From assembly GCF_002865645.1 (NCBI RefSeq), contig NW_020194585.1:62001-126000 (forward strand): 64,000 nucleotides of DNA, written 5' to 3'. This document shows positions 13,211 to 24,859 of the stretch, piece by piece. Position 1 is the stretch's first letter; every line of letters starts with the position of its first letter. Source of the stretch: Hyaloscypha bicolor E (Eukaryota > Ascomycota > Leotiomycetes > Helotiales > Hyaloscyphaceae). The notes below the pieces were generated by a model. The model was not told the DNA's origin. It did not search any database and worked only from the letters and a program-made list of their open reading frames with translations. A program made the translations under genes and the position numbers.

Positions 13211-13530
13211 AATAATATGATTATAGTATAGGAAGATATAATTAAATATTAAATACGGGTATAGGATGGAAAACCCCCTAAAAAATAGGATTTAAGGTAT
13301 ATATAGTAGCCTAAGGCCGAGTATTTAACTCTTAGTATTTTCAGAATAACCTACTAGAGGTTATTCTGAAAATACTGAGATTAGTATAGGGGCAGATACT
13401 AGTATTTAAATACTAGCATTTAACTTCAATTTCTAAAAAAATGCGAAATGCGAATATTCATAATATTAGGATACTAGTATTATGATATCGGCGATATCCG
13501 AATACTCGAAGGGTGCGAAACAGGCCCTTA

Positions 13531-14649
13531 CACGACAGAAAGGATACAATCTCTCAAAAGCTTCTAGCCCGCCCTTGACCATGAACTGTATCTATAATGT
13601 ACCCAATTCTCTCTGGGTGATTGAAAATAGCATTCGGAGTGGGGTTGTGGCCTACAGGCCTCCATCCTCCACCGTTTGAACTCATTTCCTCATCAGGCAA
13701 ATGAAGTTCAGCCAATCCAGCACTCCCACCAGTAGTTCTATGGCTTCAAAATACCGATCCTACTCGTTCACAACTTGGTACTTAAAATTGACTACATATC
13801 GAGGCCATGTTGAGAACAATTCCGTTATTTTACTCACTTCCACCATGGAGTATCATTGTACACTCCCTTGTTGTTGAGTCATCACATCAAGATCCTTCAC
13901 ATAAAACCCGGAGGCCATCGAAGAAGTTCAATGCGATCTGGAACCCATATCTCTCAATGATTTCAACATGAGTCATTCGGTGGGCTGTGCAAGTAAGGGA
14001 GGCCAGCGTCCCAATATATGATGTAGAACTACACTCAATATCTACATCTCGAATACCTCCTCCTGAACGATTGGACCAACCCGCCACTTCACCTTCCATC
14101 ACTCTGTAACAGCTTTTCTTCCAAAGCGATTCAACTATGAGCCCACCCACGCCGGAAATAATTGAAGCCTTCGGGCTTTCGGGAATCCCTGTCTGGTTCC
14201 ATGGCGGCAGGGGGGCTCTGTTACCTCGTCGGAGAAACAGTATTCAAACTGTCAGATAACGGCACCGAATCATAATGGGTAATTGAGCTCACCACCAAGC
14301 TGTTGCGTCTCTCACCAACTTCTTACCGACTGTCCAAGCCCCGGGCAGCAGTGGATCAACCAAATACATTTATTTTCAACGGGCGGACAGCATCCTCGTT
14401 CTTTCAGGAGCTATAGAGGTAGGAGGTGACTTCTGTCACAGCCCTACAAAGGGAGCTCACGGATGAGGCACTTGTAGGAGAACTGTTTATCGAGAAAACT
14501 AAGCTAAGGAGGAAAGGGAGTCTCGAGCTGAGGTCCCTTAAGTATTTACAGTTCCTCGCTTGTGGCTCGGCCCAATAGGGCTTAGCGTCCTAAATTTCCC
14601 AGAGTACAGCTTCCCTTAGCTTCGTCACGTGCAACCGTCATGTGACCCC
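13531..14649. other. intergenic, no confident gene
   Basis: Normal composition resumes right after the transposon. A minus-strand frame at 13887-14150 (87 aa) has ordinary protein composition but no motif I recognise, and no matching neighbouring exons. I see no other feature. Confidence 0.5.
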
Positions 14650-14700
14650 AGATGCCAGATGCCAAGCTCAGATGCCAAATGCCAGATGCCAAATGCCAGG
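14650..14700. repeat. short tandem repeat of GATGCCA units
   Basis: About seven copies of a 7-8 bp GATGCCA(A) unit, some interrupted (AGCTCA). It lies immediately upstream of the damaged plus-strand reading frame at 14690-15169. Confidence 0.7.
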
Positions 14701-15169
14701 CGGAGCGTCGAATCGTGACAACTTCGAGGAAGTTCTGCAAGTCTTTCGAATGTTCCATGCAGACCTCGCATAACTGGTGCGCATGAAACACGCGGCGATT
14801 GTCAGCCGTTCGAACCGGTGGGACGAGGCGGACAAGGTTACTTGGGGCGAGAAGAAGATAGACGATGTCTCAGGGGTTGACCGGACGGTGCTGTCGTACT
14901 TGAACCCCATCTTGGAGAGGCTAGTGCAAGCCAAAGAACCCTTGACAAAGAGGGTGGAATCGCAGTTCATCCAAGCGGACTTGGGAGGAAATTTTCTGTT
15001 CCAGGAAGATCCGAAAGAACTTCTTGTTGTCATCGATCTCACTCTTTATTGGCGGCCCGCAAGATATGCAGGGGCGATAGTTGTCGCTGATGCTTTGACG
15101 TGGAGTTCGAAAAGCCGCGAGCTGATTCAATATTATGGAACGGACGGGCTTAGAGGCGGTTGCTTGTAA
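14690..15169 (+). pseudogene. possible broken coding sequence, unrecognised
   Basis: A single plus-strand frame gives protein-like sequence on both sides of one TAA at 14771: DNFEEVLQVFRMFHADLA before it, then LVRMKHAAIVSRSNRWDEAD and more, ending GTDGLRGGCL at 15169. Continuity across one stop suggests a pseudogene or a truncated exon. The antisense strand is also open over part of this stretch (14668-15042, 14921-15346), so the strand is uncertain. I do not recognise the family. Confidence 0.25.
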
Positions 15170-15355
15170 CCGCGCTTTATTAGCGATGCTTGACATAGGC
15201 CATCGATCTCGAGACGGAGTAGAGGCCAGATGGCCTGCGGAGCCTCGTACATAGGTATATAATGGCGGCAGAGATGGTGTGCGAGACCTTCTTTGCTTAG
15301 CTTTCGAGGTGGCTAGGCTTGAAAATAAGTCGAAGGAAACTTCCATTAATTGTTT

Positions 15356-16196
15356 TTAATAATCCCTCTCCTTCAAGCCCAGGATTCCTAGTGCGAGCAC
15401 ACCGAGCGGAAATCCGACGCCGGAAGCCCCCTCCTTCGATCCCACTTCATTCGCTTTTGGACACGGAGTCTGAGTTGGGCAAGCACTCGAGGTGGAACAA
15501 GATAATGGACCCCAGAGCCCCGTCCGTGAGGCACCAGCCGGCGTTGACGTGGTCGTCGTCGCTGCGTTGGAGAATGGGTCTTTGAAGGAGATATCCGTGC
15601 TGTTGAAACAATTCGTCTCATTTACTGGATTGACATTCTCTGGAAGGGCGAAGATAATATCCACACACTTCTCTCCTGTTAGTTCCTCTATTCTGAACTC
15701 AATCCTTCCTCAAAGCTCAAGGGCTTCAAAAATAGAGATGGGACTTAAGGGGAACCTACGTTGTATAATCCAGCTCCTGATTTAGCAACCTCCACAACCT
15801 GGATGGTCGCCAGATCTCCCACCTTGACGTTTAATCCATCTGGTAGCGGCACCTGTGGCATGATTTGTGAACCAGCCGGGTTGGGTAGCAATGGATCCTC
15901 CAGTTACTGGCCATGTTGTGCGATTTGTGGAAGGAGGGAGGCCGCCACCTGTGGCTGTTAATGGGGAAAGGGGGAAAGGGGAAGCAAGCTATTCAGAGGA
16001 TACGGATAAAAGGAAGTGAAATCTCTGTTGGGAAATATGATGAATACTCACAAGGATACGCCCACTGCATCCCAAACGGAAAATCCTCAGTGATTTCCAA
16101 ATTATTCCCTCTCCACCCCGGATATGTAACCACAGTATGCGCCTCCGTCGCGATGGCATACCCCGCGACAATAACAGACCAAACTCTCGACAGCAT
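15356..16196 (-). pseudogene. BIM1-like (LPMO X325-type) secreted copper protein with internal deletion
   Basis: Exons 16196-16052, 15948-15760 and 15667-15356. The signal peptide MLSRVWSVIVAGYAIATEA precedes a mature N terminus HTVVTYPGWRGNNL; that exposed first histidine is the copper ligand of this family. Next come FPFGMQWAYPCGG, NRTTWPVTGG and QPGWFTNH, then, in a shifted frame, MPQVPLPDGLNVKVGD, ATIQVVEVAKSGAGLYN and CVDIIFA. The end is Ser/Thr-rich with a hydrophobic C-terminal segment (VLALGILGL), resembling a GPI-anchor signal. Between GWFTNH and MPQVPLP the family normally has about 45-50 residues (the YVN-G-G, NMS-PM and F-I-GP blocks). They are missing here, with a frame change and no room for an intron. 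The flanks share CATGCCACA, suggesting loss between short direct repeats. Probably non-functional; an assembly collapse is possible. Confidence 0.75.
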
Positions 16197-16553
16197 AGTT
16201 CTACAACCCGGTTCTCCTTCTGATTCAGAAACTATCGTCAAAGACGACGGCTAAATTTTAACTCAAGCAGGATGAGCACCTTTTTGTAGGTGCGGGGTGG
16301 GCCTCTCTGGTTGGTGCTGGAATATTGCTGTGCCACAATTAAGCTTTTGAGCCGAGATGAGGCCTTGGCAGGGTAATCGCCCCTCCTCTATTTCGACCAA
16401 CTTTTAGCGAGACAGTGATGCGTTTAGGGGCTCGGTGCTGACGATATGAATAATACAGGAAAACAAAGACAGTTCCACAAACAAATAACCTCCTATCTCT
16501 CGCACACTGTAAAAATTATACCCAGGAGAGAAACTCGCCCCCAAAACCACACC

Positions 16554-19500
16554 TCAGTCAAAGGCCTTTTCCATCTCCTTCAAGCACACAGCAGCAGCAA
16601 TGTATCTGAAGCTGATTAAAGGTTCATTCTTTCTCCCACCTTGTGCTACCCTCGTAGCCTCACCCAAACTGACTTCAAAGCAAGCAATACTCCTCTCCAA
16701 CGCCTCATATTCATACTCATCGTCAGAATCACCATCGTCCTCCCCATTATTCCCTCTGATGCAGTCAACGATGAAAGCGACGTCTCGATCAAATGCCTCC
16801 TTCATTGGGACTGATAGATCGCGTTGCCTTTTTGATTGAGATCCTCGCGCGCCGAGAATATTGCCGATAAAAGCTTCGAGCTCAGACATCGGGCGGAGTG
16901 GATGTTCGCTATAGGTTTTCATGATGTTGAGGAGACAGTCTTCATACATGTCTTTAATCTCCTGTGCCTCGACTAAATGTTGACGCCAGTGGATGAGTCG
17001 ACATTTCTGTTTTACGTAAGTCCACAGTTTATCTAGAAGCGTTATTCTAGAGCTGGAGGCCATTCGGTATCTGTGAAGATCGCCGAAAATCTCGTGTTCG
17101 TCGATGGCGCGGAAAGTTTTCCCAGGATCTTTGTGCTCTCGTAGTAGCGGTATGGTGTGAAGTCCTCATCCTCATTTTGGTCGTCGGGTATTTGAGGGGA
17201 AGTTTGTTCGAGAAGAAGCCCTTCTTTTTTCTCAATTTTGACGTCGGGTCCTGGGGCCATGAAATCTGGTCGGACAGGGATGAACTTTGGCATTAATTTC
17301 ATATTTACCTGTTTGAGGGTCAGCCATGCTGGTTGTCATGTGCAAAAATAGGAGTTTACCGGAATGCCGGTCTTAGAGAAGTCTACGGCGGTAGAGTGAA
17401 GCTCGGCCAGCATCTTGCAGTCGGGATCTGATGTTCCTTGGGACCTTTGATCTGCGAGCACTTGGTGGGAAGTCGCAATCCGGCCGAGTTGATCAGTCTC
17501 CATGAATTTGATAAAAAAGTCGGTCATGTCCTCCCGCGTAACCTCACGACCGATGTCCTGTGGGACTTGTCTCGGATAGTCGGCTGGGATGCAGGTGTGA
17601 GTAGGCTTGCACGCAGAATCCCAGATGATGTTGTAAAGGTCGCCGTCTAAATCCCCGCCGCTCAACTTACTGGGCAGGTCACGTTCTCCCTTCTGACTAA
17701 AGCAAATGCAGTTGGACAGGTGTAAAAGAGGGGAGCCAGGTGGCGGGGTGACTCCTTCCACAATTTGAGCATCGCCGGGGTGAAGTGCTGGAGATCTGGT
17801 GATGACCAAATTCTTTCCAACCAGATTCTTCTTTGCCTTGCCATCCATAAATGTGCAGAAAATTTGCCCCTCTTTGAGATAGGCGGTCTCGTCCATGACG
17901 CCGTACAACGTCATTCCAGATGGCACGGGGATTCGAGCCTTGTATTTCATGACGCGGACTTGCATTATAACGGACAATTCAAGCACATCTCTTAGAAATC
18001 GATCAGTTCGGAACTCGAGCCCCAGGGAAAAGAGCTTTCTGATGAACCATGAGAGGTGCCCAGCTTCACCTATCAACTGCGATTTTAGGAATTTCGCCGC
18101 GTTTCCTGCGGTGGCGGTGATCTTCCGGAGACGCTCGACCTCTTGAGATTGCAGTTGCAAGAACCAGCTATCCTGCACACCCATATCTTCCATAATTTTG
18201 ATGACTTGTCGATTGAGATACATTGGCAGGGGCCTCGAGGAGGAACCGCAAAGCTCAATATCCATAGAGGTCGAACCTTCAAACTTGATCATGGATGGAC
18301 GCAAGAGGACAGAGTCGCCGACCAGACGGGTGTCTAGTGATAACATTCCTTTCGCACCTGAATATGTGTCAGCAACCGCTGAACAGATGGCGAAGCCTAC
18401 AGAGGCTCCAAAGGAAGGCGTAAGGCCTACCCTGATATCGGATCTGGAAACAGGTTGGTTTCAGATCCTGCATTGAGGGGAGAGCTTTCCATATCTTACG
18501 CATGACAGAGGTTGACATGGTGCCAACTCCATCACTGAAAACTCGACCATTGCGTTCAACATCATGCGTCTTCCTAATTGTTCCAGGAGGAAAGGTAACA
18601 GCAACAGGAGTCTCGGAAAACGCTTGGCCAATCCGAGCTGCACACTTGGCAGGACACCTAATCTGTGTGAAGTCCCCAAGCTGCTGAATCAACAGTCTGT
18701 CGTATAGCAGACTACCCTTATATGTGAATGGGGCCATAAACCAGCACGATTGCGCCCGCAGTGAGGAATGGGAGAATCCCAGAAAATCATATTTGCGACC
18801 AGCAATACTCATCCCATCTCTCAGGACAGACTTGAATCTATCATTGAAGATCTGGTCATTCGATACTCGCGGATTGTACCTCACTGGCTCGCCATCTTCG
18901 TCGGCGAATGACACTCGAAGAAAGTACTCGTGGTGTTTAGGATATTTTCGCAGCACACGGTTCATAGGTTCGGCATCCGGTCCATAGAGATAAATGCCTG
19001 CTGGTGTAACCAGCACACGATGTATCATCGCCACATTCTCTGCAGCGTGGCCAAAACTTCCATCGCTGTTGAGATATTCATCATTGCTCAAGGCATATGT
19101 CTCGGCACTCTTTAACAGTTGGACCAAAGACGGGACGTCGAGATCATTGGCGTCCGTCTCAGCACCTGCCCATGGAATTTGAGTGCGAAACCTTTGCATA
19201 GCGGCGATACACGTAGTGACGCCGGAGCGCTGAAGGATCTTCAGGATATCTGGTATTATGGATAATATTTGTCTGGGAGTCAAATGGCCATTCGTTGCCA
19301 GCCTTCGAATCTGGAACTTCAATCTCCAGTGGTGCGAAAACCTGTTAACATCCGCTAACTTCGCCGTGAGTTCTTTCTGAAGAGTGGCAAACGACTCCCG
19401 AGGAGGGATACTGTCGATTTGCTGGTGTGTCATCGGTGGGAGCCCGGAAAGCTTCTGAAGTGAATGCATGTATTCCGCCACTTGGTGGGGAGCCCATGAA

Positions 19501-20285
19501 GAATTATACGCCAATAAGATCCGATAAACAAAGCAGCTTCCCGCAACTACGCCATGATTTTGTGTTAAGGCTGGCATTCGCTGACGCTGTTGGCTTTTGC
19601 GGCTGTCAAAGCTCAACTTCGCAGTATTGGAGACCAGAAGATCCATCGAATCGGAAGGGGTGCCATGGAAGAATTGAGGGGCGCCGTGACACGCGAGGGT
19701 GAACGATGGGTGTGGTTCGTTTTCCGTTGTAATATCATAGATGTTGGAGTATAGAAACTCAATTCTCTTGCCCGAATCGGCCCTCAAAGTCAAACTCCGA
19801 GGCCCAAACTTCGCCAAACCATTGCCTTCAAGAACGAAATAAGGCACGAAGATCAAGTTCGAGTCAGCGTAGCTCCAGACCCCACAAAAAACTCTCGAAG
19901 TGCGGAATTCTTTTTTGACCTCCAACTTGGGAACCTCCTGCACAGTCTTGCTCTTCACATTTTGCTCTTTCTCTTCCTTCGCTAGACTGTTCAACAGGTG
20001 AACATTTGGAGTCTTTTTGCTAATCACACAGAAGATAGGCGTTGATAGTATTTGTATCTTGGCTGGAATGGCCGGACCCGTCTTTGGGGGCTTTTCTTGG
20101 CCATAGGCGCGGAGGAATTTGTTGCCCTCGTGAACATGAAGGAAGATGAGGAAAGCGAATTTCTTTTGCTGTTGCTTCCGGCAATGGTATGTTTTGATTC
20201 CTTGGTCATTCATGTAGGGTCGCAAAAGGTTTCGCAGCACACTCTCAGTGACCTGGCCCGGCACGTCCCGAATGAAGACCTCCAT
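16554..20285 (-). CDS. RNA-dependent RNA polymerase (cellular RdRP, silencing pathway), with frameshift
   Basis: Exons 20285-18431, 18357-17360 and 17308-16554, about 1202 residues if one missing base is allowed. The N terminus (MEVFIRDVPGQVTESVLRNL) looks RRM-like, as in Rdp1/SAD-1-type enzymes. The core includes CFQIRYQGAKG, LRPSMIKFEG, the PSGMTLYGVMDETAYL block and the catalytic aspartates GGDLDGDLYN at about residues 853-860. Cellular RdRPs make double-stranded RNA from aberrant transcripts for Dicer; in ascomycetes they serve quelling, meiotic silencing or siRNA amplification. Which clade (QDE-1, SAD-1 or RRP-3 like) cannot be fixed by eye, but it is not QDE-1-like at the N terminus. 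At 17111-17120 the frame breaks: ESTKILGKL must shift by one base to continue FRAIDEHEIFGD to the stop at 16554. All catalytic motifs lie upstream of the break. Confidence 0.9.
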
Positions 20286-21439
20286 GGTGACAGGGGTTGC
20301 CGTTGTTCAATGAGTCGGATACGAAGTCTTAGGCGTTGAGATTTGAGATACGGATGGCCATAGACGTCAATTGATTCGATAGCAGAACGCTTCTCAGCCT
20401 AGAGGATAGGAGGATGGTTGAAAGATGCCAAGGGCGGTGGTGGGTCTTGTGCCACACAAGGAGAGGGCATGTACAGCCTCCGTTTTCTTCAATGGCTCAA
20501 ATATTGTTTGCTGTATTGAGAAACCTTCAATTGATTGGCGTTGAGGTGTTCTGGGGGAGCATGGCGGAGGAAGTGAGATGCAAACGGAGAAAGAGTGGTA
20601 TGAGCCGATCGAGCGGGACCTTTGGCTCGGAAGTGAAAGGCCAAGGCCGCTCCGGAACCATGAAAGGAGGAAAGACCGTAAAGGTACGAGTGCAAGTAAT
20701 GAATGGCTCAAATTACGACCAGAAGGTGCGAGTATTGATGGATTGACGATTGCAGAGGTTCGTTTAACTTGGGGGAAGGCGCTAGTGAGCAAACGAAACG
20801 TCAAATCACGTGCATGCTACAACCCTCAAAGCTCTTCAGTTGAAGTATATTCAACAAGAAAGCCAAGTGCAGGTGAATAAAATTAAATATTGTCGAATGA
20901 CTATTGTCGTCATTCAATTGGGGGAGGCATGTCGTGTCACGTGATGGATTTCAACTATTCACTATTCGAACATCTTCTCAACTTCACCTCTCATATCCTT
21001 TCTTGCTGATTTGGGGATTCTGTCTCCAGGACCTCTCTCTTCCCTAAAATCTAGCCTCTCCCTCTTTAGGTACTTTGCCAGCTAGCGCTATCGCTTAGCT
21101 AAAAGGGGTAATGGTCGTCCTTCTTTGTTCGCTTCACTTATTCGGCTAAATCAAAGAGTTGTTTTGAAACAGGAGTTTGTGTGTTAGCCATCGAGATATG
21201 GAAACTCTGTGAGTTATTGATGATGAAATTTCAAAAGGTTTCCATGGACTCAATTGGCTACAAACTCTCCCAAGATGTGCACTAAAACCCTTGGTATCAT
21301 TATCATCAAGATAACCCTAACCAAACTCTAATCATGCATCGGGGCTCTCAACCACTACTCTAACCAAATCAAAACCCCCGTCCCCAAGCTCGCCACGCCC
21401 GCCGCCCTCACAGCACAAATAAAACACGGCCCCCCCTGC
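20286..21439. other. RdRP upstream region, no confident gene
   Basis: Short frames occur on both strands (for example 20414-20746 and 20578-20880 plus) without recognisable domains. Two TCACGTG motifs occur (around 20810 and the palindromic TCACGTGA around 20938), typical bHLH or Cbf1-type sites. A link to RdRP control is inference only. Confidence 0.45.
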
Positions 21440-24400
21440 CTACGTATCACCGCATTCTTCCCGCGTTCCGAGCACCAAGCCCTCGCTAACAAACTCACCA
21501 CCTTTGCCGGTAGCATTAATAGTCATGACCCCCTTCTCATCACCCTCATTATCCTCGGCCGTATGATCCTTCAACATCTCCACCGTCCAAATATTGGTCT
21601 GGTACCTCGGCAGCTCCCTCATATGTACCTCATGCTGACCCCTCGGTCCCGGCCTACACGGCGGCAGCGTCACAAATACCGGGTTTGTGAATAACTTATA
21701 CGTAACAGGCTCTGCGCTGGAATCGAGTTTGAAAACAATGGAAGCACGATATTGAGTCTCGTTTTCGACTTCTCGCTCTGCCTCGGCGTCTGGTCGTCCG
21801 GATTGCGGTTGCGACGCAAGTTCGAGAGGTAGTGTTTTAAGTTTAATGGAGACGAGTTCACATGTACTGATCTGCCTTACAGGAGGCTCAGGGATGATCC
21901 ACCGGCTCGAGTCCTGCATATCCTCGAGGTAAGGCTCCATTTCCTCGTCAGGGCGGATGCGCGTCGCCTCATATTTGTCATGATAGGAACCTGCGTAGAT
22001 GACTACACCGTCCTCGTCAGGTTTGTGTTCGTGCGGCGCGAGACGGCGGGTGCGGATGCGGATGTGTTTTGGTTTCTTGTTTTCCAGAGAAGGGGACGTA
22101 GACGTAGGGCCTTCGAATTCGACGGGTGGACAAGGTCCAAGCCATCCACAGAGGGAGATCACGCCGGGCAAGCAACCCAGTACTCGGCCTAGAACGGTCC
22201 TACTGCGCCAATAGGATCGTTTGGGGAGTGACAGCCCGCACTCGTAATAATGCGCAATGCTGATATCTCGAACAGAGCGTGTGCACAAGATCAGTGCCGT
22301 CATGATCTTGAACGCGAACCATTTCCCAGGTAGCATGATGCCGTATAGCCAGTCGTGGAGATGGATGTTGATGTTCTCCCCACCTCGCAGATTCGTGTAC
22401 ACGCCTTCAGCATAGTCACGCACCTCATTGATGTACGGCCATTTTATCTTTTCAGCGAAGAAGAGGAGTCCCTCAACCTGCCGCTCATGCACAGAAGTGT
22501 GAAGCTCTACCTTTTTACCCACAATATCCCAGTCATGATCCAGATACGTCGAACGCAAGTCATGCTGCTTCTCCCTGTTTTTCTCGTTCTTGATCTCCTT
22601 AGCAGCTTCCTCGAGTTTGGCCTGGGTATCCTTGAGTCCCTGTCGCATCTGGTCGGTAGCGTCTTTGCCAGCGACAGCAATAGCTCTCTGATACGCTTTC
22701 TTTGCTCGCTTGAAGCTTCCCAGTTTGAGCCGCGCAGCTCCCCAACGAGACCATGCTTTTGCGTATTTCGGATCGAGTTGGGTTAAAACATAAGCATCTT
22801 CTTCCGCTCCCTCAAACTTGTCATTCGAAAATGACGCCGCTGATCTATTGCATCGGTAAACTGGATTTCCGAGGTCGATCTTGATAGCTTCCGTGTAGAA
22901 GTCGACGGCTTCTTGATACTGTTTCTTCTGCAATGCAGCATTGCCCTTGTTCTTGAACTCCTCTGCTTTCGCCTTCTCGGCATCGGTCTCGGGCTTCTTG
23001 ATATCTGCTGTGTTTAGTTTCGCGTCAGTGAGGACGATGCCGACATTTGTCAACCACAGGTCTGAGACGATCATGCTGGGCAAAATCCTCGCAGTGAAGC
23101 CCGTGTAGCCATTCCCTTCACTGGAATCTAGGCGCCGTGCCAGTTCTTTCGCAATAATGATCTGCCACAAGAAGTTCCAGAATCCGATGCTGTCGTTCTC
23201 TTTCGGACCTGCCCACTGTAAACCAACACTAGACTCAGCAGTGAAGTCGGCGAATATATCGGTACGGTTGAGCACGCTGTACAAGTCTCCAACCCAACGC
23301 TTTGGGTCTTTCGCATATTTCTGGTCGTAATACACAATTCTGAAACAATCACTTGTTAACCAAGTCCGTATGATTCATCATTTTCAACTTACCCCAAAGT
23401 GCCAACAAATTCTTTGATATCAAGTTCATCCTCGTCCAGACTCCAGCCCAGCCTATCGCCTCCTCTCCGCAGTTCATCCAACCTACGTAGCAGCTTGGCA
23501 GCAGGCACATTGGGCATCGCCGAATGATTAACCATTATTGTCTTGCTCCGGGGTTTCGTCATCTCAAAGTCCCAGCACTCGATGCCAAATCCCTCAACCG
23601 TCACCGTCCCAGGGTTAACATTTTCATATTTCGGTTGCGCCTCAGCATTGAGGAGCGTATAGTCCTCAGAATCAAGGATATCGTAGTTTTCTCCGTTTCT
23701 GTATCGCTTCTTCATGTATTTCTTCTTTCGATACAGCTCTGCTTCATGTTAAAGAGATGTTGGTTGGAGGAGGAGGAGGAGAGTATACATACCAAAGGAG
23801 GCGTGCGGCATGGGGACAAACCCCTTGTCTCTGTCGTCCCATCTCCGTGAGAAGGAATCGCCCCTCTTGTCTTGGTCCCAGTAGACGTGAGCAGACACGT
23901 GCTCCGTATGACTATAAGGGCCGATGATGCTGAGTGTCAATGCCCCCCGTACTCTTCTTGCCCACATATATCTCCAAATACCTAAGTTCCTTCGACAGCT
24001 CATCCAACGGCTCATCTTCTCTCAGAGCAGCCTGGCCTCCTTCCATCCCCTCTCTAGGCACTTCTTCGACATCGTCATCACCAGCGCCAGTCACAGTCAA
24101 CGCATCCCTCTGATCCTCCGTCTGGCTCAACAGCTCCGTCCTAGCCGAAACCGTAGCACCCAGTGCTTCCAATCGTACACTAGCAACCTCACTCAACTCC
24201 TCATGACCACCGGACATCGCCTCCTGCAGCAGCCTTAGCTCCCCAATCTCTACACTCTCCTCAACCTCCACCCTCATCTCCTCCGCCGCCCTCCTCTTCG
24301 CATCCGGAAACAGACTCTCCAGACTATCATTAAACCCCCCCACCTCCTTCACCAACTCCTCAAACTTCTTCCTATCATGAACAGCCCAGAGTGTCTTCCT

Positions 24401-24859
24401 TGCCAGCACAGTCTCACGCTGTCGATCCTTCGCCATCTGGCGTAAATTCTGATACGCTCTCTTAAACACCTCACCTAGAATGAGCTGGCTCTGCGAGATC
24501 TGGATCTCATTCCCAGCCCCCAACTCTCCGCCACTGTAGGACCGCAAGCCATAGACTTCCTGCAGCCGGTCCGAATCCTCGAAGACCTGCTGCATGGCGC
24601 CCAGGAGACGGATGACCGTAGTCCGGACCTCGGCGCGAGTGAAACGCGCATCGGGAGGAGCTGGGGAAGCAGCACTGGCGTTGCTGAGCCCAACAGCATC
24701 GCCCCAGCATAGGAGTCGCACCCGCTCGACCTCGAGCTCCACGCAGAGCAGCTCGTAGTCCATGCCATAGCGGCGGGTAGAATCGATTACATCGAAGACG
24801 CCGACGCAGTTTTGCCAGAGGCCCATCATCCCCAAGACAAGACCGGCGGCTTCGGCCAT
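21440..24859 (-). CDS. HeLo-domain protein with C-terminal TPR repeats
   Basis: Exons 24859-23982, 23929-23793, 23738-23393 and 23339-21440 join in frame to 1086 aa through three consensus GT-AG introns. Residues 2-220 match the HeLo domain (prion-inhibition and propagation, as in HET-S): AAGLVLGMMGLWQNCVGVFD, YGMDYELLCVELEVERVRL, LLCWGDAVGL. HeLo is a helical domain whose N-terminal hydrophobic helix can insert in membranes and cause incompatibility cell death. A middle region of unknown fold (GPYSHTEHVSAHVYWDQDK, GFGIECWDFEM) follows. Then about residues 578-690 form three SGT-like TPR units (KNKGNAALQKKQYQEAVDFY, PVYRCNRSAA, YAKAWSRWGAARLKLG), known for binding chaperone tails. The last 350 residues are unrecognised. 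An ATG at 23715 (MKKRYRNGENYDIL) could instead start a separate TPR gene; transcripts would decide. A longer start at 24961 is less likely because HeLo begins right at 24859. Confidence 0.75.

Larger units (their letters stand above)
9463..13527. mobile_element. PIF/Harbinger DNA transposon, complete ends, RIP-inactivated
   Basis: The ends are perfect 15-bp inverted repeats, GGGCCTGTTTCGCAC at 9463-9477 and its complement at 13513-13527. They are flanked by direct TTA copies (9460-9462 and 13528-13530), the target duplication characteristic of PIF/Harbinger. Subterminal sequence is partly inverted too. Inside are two convergent relics: a Myb/SANT-like ORF on plus and a DDE_Tnp_4-type nuclease on minus. 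That two-gene design is known for this superfamily. The interior from about 10.6 kb to 13.0 kb is strongly AT-biased with TAG/TAA at tryptophan and glutamine sites, so it was killed by RIP. The first kilobase is much less altered. Confidence 0.85.

Noticed and set aside
20414..20880. Two overlapping plus-strand frames upstream of the RdRP
   Set aside because: They overlap each other in different frames and a minus frame (20394-20804); no motif.
23930..23990. Apparent frameshift at a six-G run in the HeLo gene
   Set aside because: A 52-bp GT-AG intron (23981-23930) with a TTGAC-type branch site explains the frame change.
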